Positions 1 to 7,892 of a stretch of 64,000 nucleotides of DNA are shown in pieces; positions within the stretch are counted from its first letter, which is position 1; every line of letters begins with the position of its first letter. The translations under genes were made by a program, and so were the position numbers. A model generated the notes under the pieces. The model had not been told where the DNA came from. It saw only the letters and a list, made by a program, of their open reading frames with translations, and made no database searches. The stretch spans positions 1-64,000 of the forward strand of contig JAEYPQ010000023.1 in NCBI GenBank assembly GCA_023410645.1. Direction: 5' to 3'. This DNA comes from Bacillota bacterium. Lineage in GTDB: Bacteria > Bacillota > Clostridia > TANB77 > CAG-465.

Positions 1-2219
1 AATGGGTAGCAGGAATACAAGGAGAAGGTTACTTTAAAACAGGTGGAACAGAGATAAATAACAATAGTGTAGTAAAGATAACTGGGAATGGATATTACAC
101 ATTCTATGCAGAAGATGGAGTAGGAAATACACAAGTATATACATTAAATGTAGAAAACATAGATTTAACACCACCAGCAATAGATATACAAGTGACACCA
201 GAGGAAACAGTAGGAACAAGTATACAAATAACAATAAATTATGGAGATAGTACAACAAAACAGTATAAAATAGGTGAGTCAAATACAACATGGACAAATT
301 ACACTGGAGCAATAACACTTACATCGTACACAGTATTATCAAAGAATTGGAAAAATTCTGATGGAACGGTAACAATATATGCAAAAGGAACAGATAGTGT
401 AGGAAATATAAAACAGGAAACAAAGAAAATACTTAATCTAGATTTAGACATACCAGCAAACCCTATAATAAATTCAGCAGCTGGATATCCTACTCTAACT
501 TCATATGGAGTAGAATTAGATGCAACTACAACAATAATATATGATACAAGAACAGATATAGATAACTATTATAGTATAGATAATGGTACAACATGGCAAA
601 AATATGTGGGAAGCTTTGATTTCCCGGCAGGAACGATAATGGCAAAAAGTATAAAAAGAGATACTGGACTGGAAGTATCGGTTAGTAAGACTATAGCTAT
701 GCCTTCTGATGCATTAAAAACACAAGTATATGACGAAAATTATAGTACTTACCAATCAATAGGATCTAATGCATATATGTTTTTAGATAATGGTGTACAA
801 GGTAAGAGGGTTCGAATTAAAATGTATTTTGATAGTACAGGAACAGAATCAACTCATTATGCTTCAATTGTATTTTATGATCAAAATAATGTTGAAATAT
901 CAAGAATAAAAATAGGTGGATATCATTATTCGGGTACTTATGATAATGTAGTTACAATACCTTCAAATGCTACTAAATTACTTGCAACAAAAACAGGAAG
1001 AACTTTCTATTTATATGAAGTGCAACTATATAATGAACCAACATTTACTGCTACAAATGGATACATGTTACTTCATGCAGATACAACTAAAGCAATAAAA
1101 ACCCCATATCAAATGGTGACAATTAATTATTTCCCGACAAGCGTACAAAGATTGTATAAAATAGGAATAGATGGGGAATGGAAAAATTATGAAGATAAGC
1201 CAATATGGGTAAATCAAGGTGAGATATTATATTCAAAAGGAATCGATAAAGATGGTATTGAAACAAGGATAACATCTACTTACACATCCAATTCAACAGA
1301 TGCCATAAATTCATCTGTTGTAGATAGAAATTATAGTACATATCAATCTATAGCAGTTAATTCATATATGTTATTGGATTCTAGTGTACAAGGTAAAAGA
1401 GCGCAAATTAAGATGTATTTTGACAGTACTGGAACAGAATCAACTCATTATGCTTCAATTGTTTTTTATGATCAAAATAATACTGAAATATCGAGAATAA
1501 AAATAGGGGGATATCATTATTCAGGTACATATAATAACATAGTTACAATACCTTCAAATGCCACAAAAGTGCTTGCAACAAAGACTGGAAGAACATTCTA
1601 TTTATATGAAATTGAACTTTGCAATGAGCCAACATTTACTGCAACTAATGGATATATGTTATTACATATTGATCCAACTAAAGCTATAACAAATCCATAT
1701 CAAATGGTAAGTATATCATATTTTCCTGGAAGCGTTCAAAGATTGTATAGAATAGGAGCAGAGGGGGAATGGTTAAGTTATAAAGATCAACCTATAAAGG
1801 TTGATCAAGGACAAATTATATATGCAAAGGGAATAGATAAATATGGAAATGAGACGAGAATAACCTCAAGTTATACTTCTAATTCTTCTAATGCTATAGG
1901 AACAGCTGGTGCTGATGGAAATGATACTACATATTATAATATTGTAGGTGCCGATTCAAGGAGGTTAATGATAGATTCTAGTACAATTGGAAGAAATGTA
2001 AAAATATATTTTACATATAGTGTCGGTGCAAGTAATCCTAAAACAGTAGATGTAACATTCATAAATTCCTCTGGAAGTGTAATCTCAAATTTTGGAGTTA
2101 CTGGAATGGGTGGAACATATAACAGAATACTTACTATACCTCAAAATGCAAAATATATAGCAATTGGAACCGGTAGTACTACAACAACAATTAAAGTATA
2201 TGAAATACAATTACAATAA
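1..2219 (+). CDS. Large repetitive surface protein, C-terminal part (5' end outside window)
   Basis: The reading frame is open from base 3, so the start lies to the left; 738 codons are visible and an internal GTG at 192 is not needed as a start. The protein is rich in Thr, Ser, Asn, Tyr and Gly with no membrane segment or sorting motif in the visible part, as in secreted or wall-associated Ig-like repeat proteins. The first part resembles bacterial Ig-like or chitobiase-type modules (TPPAIDIQV, then YAKGTDSVGN). From about base 724 it carries two nearly identical modules of about 197 residues and a third diverged one. It ends in KVYEIQLQ without an anchor. The function is unknown; adhesion or envelope structure is inference. 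Confidence 0.75.
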   Translation, partial: WVAGIQGEGYFKTGGTEINNNSVVKITGNGYYTFYAEDGVGNTQVYTLNVENIDLTPPAIDIQVTPEETVGTSIQITINYGDSTTKQYKIGESNTTWTNYTGAITLTSYTVLSKNWKNSDGTVTIYAKGTDSVGNIKQETKKILNLDLDIPANPIINSAAGYPTLTSYGVELDATTTIIYDTRTDIDNYYSIDNGTTWQKYVGSFDFPAGTIMAKSIKRDTGLEVSVSKTIAMPSDALKTQVYDENYSTYQSIGSNAYMFLDNGVQGKRVRIKMYFDSTGTESTHYASIVFYDQNNVEISRIKIGGYHYSGTYDNVVTIPSNATKLLATKTGRTFYLYEVQLYNEPTFTATNGYMLLHADTTKAIKTPYQMVTINYFPTSVQRLYKIGIDGEWKNYEDKPIWVNQGEILYSKGIDKDGIETRITSTYTSNSTDAINSSVVDRNYSTYQSIAVNSYMLLDSSVQGKRAQIKMYFDSTGTESTHYASIVFYDQNNTEISRIKIGGYHYSGTYNNIVTIPSNATKVLATKTGRTFYLYEIELCNEPTFTATNGYMLLHIDPTKAITNPYQMVSISYFPGSVQRLYRIGAEGEWLSYKDQPIKVDQGQIIYAKGIDKYGNETRITSSYTSNSSNAIGTAGADGNDTTYYNIVGADSRRLMIDSSTIGRNVKIYFTYSVGASNPKTVDVTFINSSGSVISNFGVTGMGGTYNRILTIPQNAKYIAIGTGSTTTTIKVYEIQLQ
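724..2216 (+). repeat. Tandem ~590-bp coding repeats in the surface protein
   Basis: Copy 1 starts near 724 and copy 2 near 1314. Both contain NYSTYQSI, a block from KMYFDSTGTE to IKIGGYHYSGTY, and TKTGRTFYLYE, then a second block with TATNGYMLLH and a YAKG or YSKG-IDK motif. A third, shorter and more diverged copy from about 1908 ends the protein. The first two copies are almost identical in protein and very similar in DNA, which fits recent duplication or ongoing gene conversion. Confidence 0.85.
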
Positions 2220-2234
2220 TTGTATATACAAATA

Positions 2235-2290
2235 TAATCTAAAAGATATTCAATAATATTTAAGGATATCTTTTAGATTATTTTATTTTA
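2235..2290 (+). terminator. Rho-independent terminator of the surface protein gene
   Basis: A stem TAATCTAAAAGATAT pairs with ATATCTTTTAGATTA (about 2235-2249 with 2266-2280) and is followed by TTTTATTTTA. Confidence 0.85.
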
Positions 2291-2301
2291 GTTACAAAAT
2301 T

Positions 2302-2374
2302 ATTTTAAACTATATATGTAACTCGTTTATGTAGTTTAAAATTTGTATGAATTTACAGTGTCAAATACTGTAAA
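2302..2374. other. Two perfect inverted repeats upstream of the nrd promoter
   Basis: ATTTTAAACTA at 2302-2312 pairs with TAGTTTAAAAT at 2332-2342, and TTTACAGT at 2352-2359 pairs with ACTGTAAA at 2367-2374. Neither is followed by a T-run, so they do not look like terminators. Together with the terminator at 2235-2290 and the promoter at 2436 they account for the gene-free stretch 2220-2529. They could be regulator sites or only spacer DNA. Confidence 0.5.
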
Positions 2375-2435
2375 AATATGTAAAAAAAACGACAAAATTT
2401 TATCAAAAATTTATTAATTTTTTTCCAAAAAACTA

Positions 2436-2464
2436 TTGACATTGAATTTTTATGGTGATATAAT
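2436..2464 (+). promoter_or_regulatory. SigA-type promoter of the nrdD operon
   Basis: TTGACA at 2436-2441, a 17-base spacer and TATAAT at 2459-2464: a perfect consensus promoter. The predicted start, near 2471, lies just before the NrdR palindrome. Confidence 0.9.
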
Positions 2465-2476
2465 TTGAAACATAGA

Positions 2477-2494
2477 AACACAATATATTGTGTT
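2477..2494 (+). promoter_or_regulatory. NrdR box
   Basis: AACACAATATATTGTGTT is a perfect 18-bp palindrome that fits the known NrdR-box pattern (ACAC-AT-rich-GTGT). It lies immediately downstream of the predicted transcription start, where bound NrdR would block initiation. NrdR boxes usually occur as pairs one to three helical turns apart; I do not see a convincing second box at that distance. The nrdR gene itself is the last gene of the operon. Confidence 0.85.
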
Positions 2495-2529
2495 CAGGCA
2501 TAAGTAATAATACAAGGGATGGTGTTTAT

Positions 2530-4869
2530 ATGATTACTATGATTGTTAAAAGAGATGGAAGAAAAGTTCCATTCAATGTTGAAAAGATAGCAAAAGCTAT
2601 TTATAAGGCTGCAGAATCTGTCGGAGGACATGATTATGATCAATCAGCTAAGATAGCAAGTGATGTTTGTACTTATCTAGAAGAAAAATTAAACGGTGAA
2701 GCTCCTACTGTTGAGCAAGTACAAGATGCTGTTGAACATGTGCTAATAGAAGAAGGTCATGCAGCTACAGCTAAATCATATATACTATATAGATCTGAAA
2801 GAACAAAGCAAAGGGAAATGAAGTCTGATATAATGAAGACTTATGAACAACTTACTTTTAGTGAAGCAAAAGATAGTGATGTAAAAAGAGAAAATGCAAA
2901 TGTTAATGCTGATACTGCAATGGGAACAATGCTTAAGTACGGCAGTGAAGGTGCAAAAAAATTCTATCAAATGTTTGTATTAAAAAAAGAACATTCTGAT
3001 GCTCATGTAAATGGCGATATACATATTCATGATCTAGACTTTTTAACACTTACTACAACATGTTGTCAAATAGACTTAATAAAACTTTTTAAAGAAGGAT
3101 TTAGTACTGGTGAAGGTTTCTTAAGAGAGCCTCAATCAATTGGAAGTTATGCAGCACTTGCAGCAATTGCTATACAATCAAATCAAAATGATCAACATGG
3201 TGGTCAAAGTATACCAAACTTTGAGTATGCAATGGCAATAGGTGTAAGAAAAACATACAAAAAAGAACATCTTAAAAATTTAACAAAAGCTATTGAGTTA
3301 TTAACTGATAGAGAAGATGCAACTAAATATGCAAAATCTATAGTACAAGAAATTAAATATGAAAAGGATTTAGTAGCAACTTTAGAAGATTCTAATGGAT
3401 ATTTAAAAGAAGAAAAGAAATATCTATCAAAAGATTTTGATGAAAAAACAGTAAATAAAATACAAGAATTTGTTAAAAAATATACTGAAAAAGAAGTTGA
3501 AAAAGCAACTTACCAAGCAATGGAAGGCTTTATACATAATTTAAATACTATGCATTCAAGAGCAGGCGCTCAAGTTCCATTTAGTAGTATAAACTATGGA
3601 CTTGATACCACTCCAGAAGGTAGACTTGTTATGAAACAATTACTTCTTACAACTGAAGCAGGACTTGGTAATGGTGAAACACCAATATTCCCTATACAAA
3701 TATTAAAAATAAAAGATGGAATTAACTATAATGAGGGTGAACCAAACTATGATATATTTAAGCTTGCTTGCAGAGTATCTGCAAAAAGATTATTTCCAAA
3801 CTTTTCATTTATAGATGCACCATTTAATTTACAATATTATAGACCAGGTGATTACAACACTGAAGTATCATATATGGGATGCAGAACTAGGGTTATGGCA
3901 AATGTATATGATAGAACAAGAGAAGTAACTGCTGGTAGAGGTAATTTAAGTTTTACTTCAATAAATCTACCAAGACTTGGAATTTTGGCAAATGGTGACA
4001 TAGACGAATTCTTTAAAATGTTAGATGAAAAAATGGATTTAGTAGTTGACCAATTACTTCATAGATTAGAGATTCAATCTAGTAAAAAAGTTAGAAATTA
4101 TCCATTCTTAATGGGTCAAGGCGTATGGCTTGATTCAGAAAAATTAAGTATAGATGATGAAGTAAGAGAAATATTAAAACATGGTACATTAACAGTTGGA
4201 TTTATAGGTCTTGCAGAAACTTTGAAATCTCTAATAGGCGTTCATCATGGTGAAAGTGAAGAGGCACAAAAATTAGGTCTTAGAATAATTGGATATATGA
4301 GAGACAGAATGGATAAAGAATCAGAAAATAGAGGACTTAATTTCTCACTTATTGCTACACCTGCTGAAGGACTTTCTGGAAGATTCGTTAAAATGGATAG
4401 AAAAAGATTTGGTAAAATTGAAGGCGTAACAGATAGAGATTATTATACAAATTCATTCCATGTACCTGTATATTATAAAATTAATGCATTTGATAAAATA
4501 AAAAGAGAGGCTCCATATCATGAGTTAACTAATGGCGGTCATATAAGTTATGTTGAATTAGATGGAGATCCTACAAAAAACTTAGAAGCATTTGAACAAA
4601 TAATTAGATGCATGAAAGAATCAGGAATAGGATATGGATCTGTAAACCATCCAGTAGATAGAGATCCAATTTGTGGATACACTGGTGTTATTGAAGATGT
4701 TTGCCCACAATGTGGAAGACGTGAACATGAAGATAATAAAGGTGGATTTGAAAGAATAAGAAGGATAACTGGATACTTAGTTGGAACTGTTGATAGATTT
4801 AACAATGGAAAAAGAGCAGAAGAACATGATAGGGTGAAACATTTCGTAACAGAATGTGATTGTGATTAA
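2530..4869 (+). CDS. nrdD: Anaerobic (class III) ribonucleoside-triphosphate reductase
   Basis: This 779-residue protein reduces ribonucleoside triphosphates to deoxyribonucleotides in the cytoplasm using a glycyl radical. An N-terminal ATP-cone (VKRDGRKVPFNVEKIAKAI) is followed by the barrel domain. The C-terminus has a zinc-type pair of CxxC-like elements (PICGYTG, CPQCG) and the glycyl radical loop RRITGYLVGTVDRFNNGK. I chose ATG 2530, preceded by GGGATGGTG; an upstream in-frame TTG at 2488 sits inside the NrdR box. It heads an operon with a small NrdD-tail gene, nrdG and nrdR. A 28-residue stretch around the radical loop is repeated almost identically in the next gene. Confidence 0.97.
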   Translation: MITMIVKRDGRKVPFNVEKIAKAIYKAAESVGGHDYDQSAKIASDVCTYLEEKLNGEAPTVEQVQDAVEHVLIEEGHAATAKSYILYRSERTKQREMKSDIMKTYEQLTFSEAKDSDVKRENANVNADTAMGTMLKYGSEGAKKFYQMFVLKKEHSDAHVNGDIHIHDLDFLTLTTTCCQIDLIKLFKEGFSTGEGFLREPQSIGSYAALAAIAIQSNQNDQHGGQSIPNFEYAMAIGVRKTYKKEHLKNLTKAIELLTDREDATKYAKSIVQEIKYEKDLVATLEDSNGYLKEEKKYLSKDFDEKTVNKIQEFVKKYTEKEVEKATYQAMEGFIHNLNTMHSRAGAQVPFSSINYGLDTTPEGRLVMKQLLLTTEAGLGNGETPIFPIQILKIKDGINYNEGEPNYDIFKLACRVSAKRLFPNFSFIDAPFNLQYYRPGDYNTEVSYMGCRTRVMANVYDRTREVTAGRGNLSFTSINLPRLGILANGDIDEFFKMLDEKMDLVVDQLLHRLEIQSSKKVRNYPFLMGQGVWLDSEKLSIDDEVREILKHGTLTVGFIGLAETLKSLIGVHHGESEEAQKLGLRIIGYMRDRMDKESENRGLNFSLIATPAEGLSGRFVKMDRKRFGKIEGVTDRDYYTNSFHVPVYYKINAFDKIKREAPYHELTNGGHISYVELDGDPTKNLEAFEQIIRCMKESGIGYGSVNHPVDRDPICGYTGVIEDVCPQCGRREHEDNKGGFERIRRITGYLVGTVDRFNNGKRAEEHDRVKHFVTECDCD

Positions 4870-4914
4870 GTAATAGTTGTAGTATTTATCATAGTATTAA
4901 GAGGGGGAATTATT

Positions 4915-5199
4915 ATGAAAATAAACGTTATAGGTGGGGAAATGAATCAAAAGGAAATTGATGCATATGTAAAGCACATTAATGCAGAATATCCTGATAA
5001 GACAGTAAGTACTTTAGATATAAAAATTGATGGTGAATATGTCGATATTAATTATACATTTGAAACTGTACCTTTTGAGAGAATAAGAAGAATAACTGGA
5101 TATCTAGTTGGAACTGTTGATAGATTTAACAATGGAAAAAGAGCAGAAGAACGTGATAGAGTAAAACATTCATTAGAATGTAGTTGTGCTGAGTTTTAG
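4915..5199 (+). CDS. Small NrdD C-terminal-like protein (possible spare-part glycyl radical domain)
   Basis: The first half of this 94-residue protein (to about residue 50) is unlike NrdD. The second half repeats the glycyl radical segment of the NrdD next door, from ERIRRITGYLVG to RVKH, with one substitution (His to Arg) over the core. The CxxC zinc elements are absent; two Cys remain near the end (CSC). The start follows GAGGGGG and the gene lies 45 bases after nrdD. Small proteins of this type occur beside nrdD in clostridia, usually with uninformative names. By analogy with YfiD/GrcA, which replaces the damaged radical domain of pyruvate formate-lyase, it may repair or replace the NrdD radical site; this is inference. 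Confidence 0.8.
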   Translation: MKINVIGGEMNQKEIDAYVKHINAEYPDKTVSTLDIKIDGEYVDINYTFETVPFERIRRITGYLVGTVDRFNNGKRAEERDRVKHSLECSCAEF

Positions 5200-5212
5200 G
5201 AGATGTATTTAA

Positions 5213-5722
5213 TTGGAAGAGACTATAAGAATTGCTGGTGTTGTAAAAGAATCTATTGTTGATGGGCCAGGTATAAGATATGTTATTTTTACCCAAGGTT
5301 GCCCACATAAATGTGAAGGTTGTCATAATCCGCAAACTCATGATTTTAATGGTGGAAAAATAGTTAATATTTCTAAATTATTAGATGATATTAAAAAGAA
5401 TCCATTAATAAAAGGAATTACAGTAAGTGGTGGAGAACCATTTGCACAAGCAAGTAATGTTGCTAAATTAATATATAGTTTAGACAAAAATAGGTATAAT
5501 ATAATGGTTTATACTGGATATACATACGAAAATTTAATTAAAAATTCAACAGATAAAAATGGATTTTTAAAATTACTTAATCTAACAGATATATTAATTG
5601 ATGGTAAATTTGAGATAACTTTAAAAGATAGTTTTATTCCATTTAGAGGTAGTTCTAATCAGCGCGCAATCGATGTAAAAGAAAGTTTAAAATCAAATGA
5701 GGTTATATTATATAACTTCTAG
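5213..5722 (+). CDS. nrdG: Anaerobic ribonucleotide reductase activating protein
   Basis: A radical SAM enzyme of 169 residues that generates the glycyl radical on NrdD from S-adenosylmethionine and reduced flavodoxin or ferredoxin. The cluster motif CxxxCxxC is seen as CPHKCEGC near residue 30, in the typical setting FTQGCPHKCEGCHNPQTH, followed by the SGGEPF motif. The start is TTG 5213, preceded by TAGGAG; a nearby ATG is out of frame. It begins 13 bases after the small NrdD-like gene and 15 bases separate it from nrdR, so it is co-transcribed. Confidence 0.95.
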   Translation: MEETIRIAGVVKESIVDGPGIRYVIFTQGCPHKCEGCHNPQTHDFNGGKIVNISKLLDDIKKNPLIKGITVSGGEPFAQASNVAKLIYSLDKNRYNIMVYTGYTYENLIKNSTDKNGFLKLLNLTDILIDGKFEITLKDSFIPFRGSSNQRAIDVKESLKSNEVILYNF

Positions 5723-5737
5723 AATATGAGGTAATTT

Positions 5738-6187
5738 ATGCATTGTATTAAGTGTGGATACGAAGAAAGTAAGGTAGTAGATTCAAGATCTATTGAAGAA
5801 GGAAATTCAATTAGAAGGAGAAGAGAGTGTTTAAATTGCAAAAATAGATTTACAACTTACGAGAAAATAGAATATACACCTATTATGGTAATAAAGAAAA
5901 ATGGCATGAGAGAGCAATTTGATAGAAATAAAATAATAAATGGAATGCTTAGAGCATGTGAAAAAAGACCTGTTTCTATTGAGGCAATTGAAAAATCAGT
6001 AGATGAAATTGAAATGGAAATAAATAATTCAATGGCAAAAGAAATTGAAGCAACTAAAATAGGTGAACTTGTAATTGATAAAATAAAAGCTTTAGATGAA
6101 ATTGCATATGTAAGATTTGCATCTGTATATAGACAGTTTAAAGATATAAATGAATTTAAAAAAGAGTTAAATAAACTATTAAAATAA
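5738..6187 (+). CDS. nrdR: Transcriptional repressor NrdR
   Basis: A 149-residue zinc-ribbon plus ATP-cone repressor of ribonucleotide reductase genes. Two CxxC pairs (CIKC at residues 3-6, CLNC near 31) form the zinc ribbon, with RRRRECLNC as the DNA-binding part. An ATP-cone like that of NrdD follows (VIKKNGMREQFDRNKI), which reads dATP/ATP. Its presence at the end of the nrdD-nrdG operon, behind the palindromic box at 2477-2494, indicates direct autoregulated feedback. Length and domain order match the family. Confidence 0.97.
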   Translation: MHCIKCGYEESKVVDSRSIEEGNSIRRRRECLNCKNRFTTYEKIEYTPIMVIKKNGMREQFDRNKIINGMLRACEKRPVSIEAIEKSVDEIEMEINNSMAKEIEATKIGELVIDKIKALDEIAYVRFASVYRQFKDINEFKKELNKLLK

Positions 6188-6192
6188 ATGAG

Positions 6193-6228
6193 AAGACTGT
6201 TGATAATTTGGTATCAACAGTCTATTCT
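6193..6228. terminator. Bidirectional terminator between nrdR and the Crp-type gene
   Basis: GACTGTTGATA pairs with TATCAACAGTC (6195-6205 with 6212-6222), followed by TATTCTAT. The hairpin overlaps the last bases of the convergent Crp-type gene. Confidence 0.8.
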
Positions 6229-6911
6229 ATGTATCTAATTAACTCTTTTAAATTTATTATCTTAAAATATGATTTATTATAATCAATAATTTTTTCATCA
6301 CGCATTCTTGATAGTTCTCTTGACATTGAAGGTCTTGAAACGTTTAAAAAGTTCGCTAAATCTTCTCTGTTAAATGGTATGGTAAATATATCACTCTTTA
6401 CATTTGTATACGAATTATATATGAATGTGGATAATTTACATCTCATACTTTTTATAGATATATAATCAATTTTTTGATTTAATATACTGGCTTTAGTTGC
6501 AAGCTCAAAAATCATATTCTGTAAAATAACATTTTCTTTATTTGAAAAATGAGTATTCAAATGCAATAAAGAATCAATAGATATAAACATTACTTTGACA
6601 TTACTTAATGAAGTTGCAGTAATATTTTTATTAAATCTAGTAGATAATGCTATTACTTCTCCAAATATATCTCCTTTGCCAAATATAGAAATTGTAGTTT
6701 TATTTCCAGATATACTTGTTTTTGCAATTTCTACTTTACCATCTAGTATTAATCCTATTTTTTCCAATATATCATTTGGATATATTATTATATTTGATGT
6801 TGAATAATCAATTATCTCAATGTCTAATTCTTTTAAAGTTTCTAATATGTCATTTTCATTTAATGACTTAAATAAATAGAATTTTTTTAATGTATCTATA
6901 TAATTATTTAT
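6222..6911 (-). CDS. Crp/Fnr-family transcriptional regulator with non-standard start
   Basis: A cyclic-nucleotide-fold sensor (EKIGLILDGKVEIAK, GKGDIFGE) is followed by a Crp-type winged helix (FNREDLANFLNVSRPSMSREL). The only standard start, TTG 6767, would delete the first part of the sensor domain. Upstream the frame stays open to a stop at 6921-6923 and encodes a typical Crp N-terminus (LKKFYLFKSLNENDIL). The only ribosome site, GAGGTG at 6917-6922, is 5 bases before an in-frame ATA (6909-6911). I annotate from this ATA: 229 residues, the normal family size. It has no cysteine cluster like Fnr. It is divergent from a ferredoxin gene, as seen for HcpR-like redox or nitrosative-stress regulators; that role is inference. 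Confidence 0.8.
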   Translation of the reverse strand: MNNYIDTLKKFYLFKSLNENDILETLKELDIEIIDYSTSNIIIYPNDILEKIGLILDGKVEIAKTSISGNKTTISIFGKGDIFGEVIALSTRFNKNITATSLSNVKVMFISIDSLLHLNTHFSNKENVILQNMIFELATKASILNQKIDYISIKSMRCKLSTFIYNSYTNVKSDIFTIPFNREDLANFLNVSRPSMSRELSRMRDEKIIDYNKSYFKIINLKELIRYIE

Positions 6912-6927
6912 ATAATCACCTCATTTT

Positions 6928-6969
6928 GTAGCCATAGCTACTGAAATTTTAGTTAAATTATACTATAAT
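6928..6969 (+). promoter_or_regulatory. Operator palindrome and -10 in the divergent Crp/ferredoxin region
   Basis: GTAGC-CATA-GCTAC at 6928-6941 is a perfect inverted repeat with the N4 spacing typical of Crp/Fnr sites. TATAAT at 6964-6969 is a -10 for the ferredoxin gene without a recognisable -35 (CTGAAA). With a start near 6976 the palindrome is centred at about -41.5, the class II activator position. It probably binds the adjacent regulator, which would activate the ferredoxin gene and control itself. Confidence 0.65.
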
Positions 6970-6995
6970 TAGTTATATAAATCAAGGAGGAAGAA

Positions 6996-7697
6996 ATGAA
7001 AAGAAAAATAATAAAAGTAATTGAAGAGAAATGTAATGGTTGTGGTTTATGCATAAATGCATGTCATGAAGGTGCGTTACAATTAATAGATGGAAAAGCA
7101 AAGTTAGTAAGTGATACATATTGTGATGGATTAGGAGCTTGTTTACCTAATTGTCCTGTTGGAGCACTAGAAATAATAGAGAGAGAAGCAGATGATTTTG
7201 ATGAAATATCTGTTAATAAAAATATGAATTTAAATATGCATTTTAGTGGATGTCCTTCAACAAGAATGAGGATGAATGTTAAAAACAATACAGATAATAA
7301 TATTAATTACAAAAAAAAATTAAATGATAATATAGGATCAGAATTAAAACAATGGCCATGTCAAATAAGATTGGTTCCATATAACGCGCCATTTTTAAAT
7401 AATTGTAATTTGTTAATTGCAGCTGATTGTACTGCTTTTGCATATCCAAATATACAAGAAGTAATGAAAGATAAAATCACACTTATTGGTTGCCCAAAAT
7501 TGGATGATGTAGATTATACTAATAAGTTAACTGAAATCTTAAAATATAATAAAATTAACAGTGTAACTGTAATACGTATGGAAGTTCCATGTTGTGGAGG
7601 TATAGCTTCTGCAGTTATAAGAGCTATAAAAGGCGCAAGCATTAATATGGACCTAAATGTAATAACAATATCAGTAGGGGGTAATGTTATAGAATAA
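6996..7697 (+). CDS. 4Fe-4S ferredoxin-type protein with Cys-rich C-terminal domain
   Basis: This 233-residue protein has an N-terminal bacterial ferredoxin domain: CNGCGLCINACHEGAL, then CDGLGACLPNCPVGAL. The remainder is a longer domain with further cysteines (GCPS, WPCQ, CNLL, ADCTAFAYP, IGCPKLDD, VPCCGG), which could hold another cluster or bind a partner. The start is supported by AAGGAGG. It is divergent from a Crp/Fnr-type regulator with a shared palindrome. Proteins of this family commonly lie beside such regulators and hybrid-cluster-protein genes in anaerobes; no hcp is present here. Electron transfer is likely, the partner unknown. Confidence 0.85.
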   Translation: MKRKIIKVIEEKCNGCGLCINACHEGALQLIDGKAKLVSDTYCDGLGACLPNCPVGALEIIEREADDFDEISVNKNMNLNMHFSGCPSTRMRMNVKNNTDNNINYKKKLNDNIGSELKQWPCQIRLVPYNAPFLNNCNLLIAADCTAFAYPNIQEVMKDKITLIGCPKLDDVDYTNKLTEILKYNKINSVTVIRMEVPCCGGIASAVIRAIKGASINMDLNVITISVGGNVIE

Positions 7698-7741
7698 CTT
7701 ATTTACTTTTATGTAGAAATACAAATTTATAAAAAATTAGA

Positions 7742-7780
7742 AGAATATATTTTACTTATAATGTGAATATATTCTTTTTT
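7742..7780 (+). terminator. Terminator of the ferredoxin gene
   Basis: AGAATATAT (7742-7750) pairs with ATATATTCT (7767-7775), followed by T-run 7775-7781. Confidence 0.8.
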
Positions 7781-7815
7781 TATGTACAATAATGCCTAAA
7801 ACAAGTTAAAATATA

Positions 7816-7844
7816 TTGATTTTATATTTATTATTTGATATACT
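7816..7844 (+). promoter_or_regulatory. Promoter of the NRPS-kinase operon
   Basis: TTGATT (7816-7821), 17 bases, TATACT (7839-7844). The start would be near 7851, giving a leader of about 40 bases before GAGGT and ATG 7893. Confidence 0.7.
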
Positions 7845-7892
7845 TATAAATATCGAAATAGTAGTGAATTTGTCAAAAAAAGAGGTAAAGAT

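Noticed and set aside
2488..2529. TTG start giving a longer NrdD
   Set aside because: This start overlaps the NrdR palindrome and lacks a ribosome site; ATG 2530 has one.
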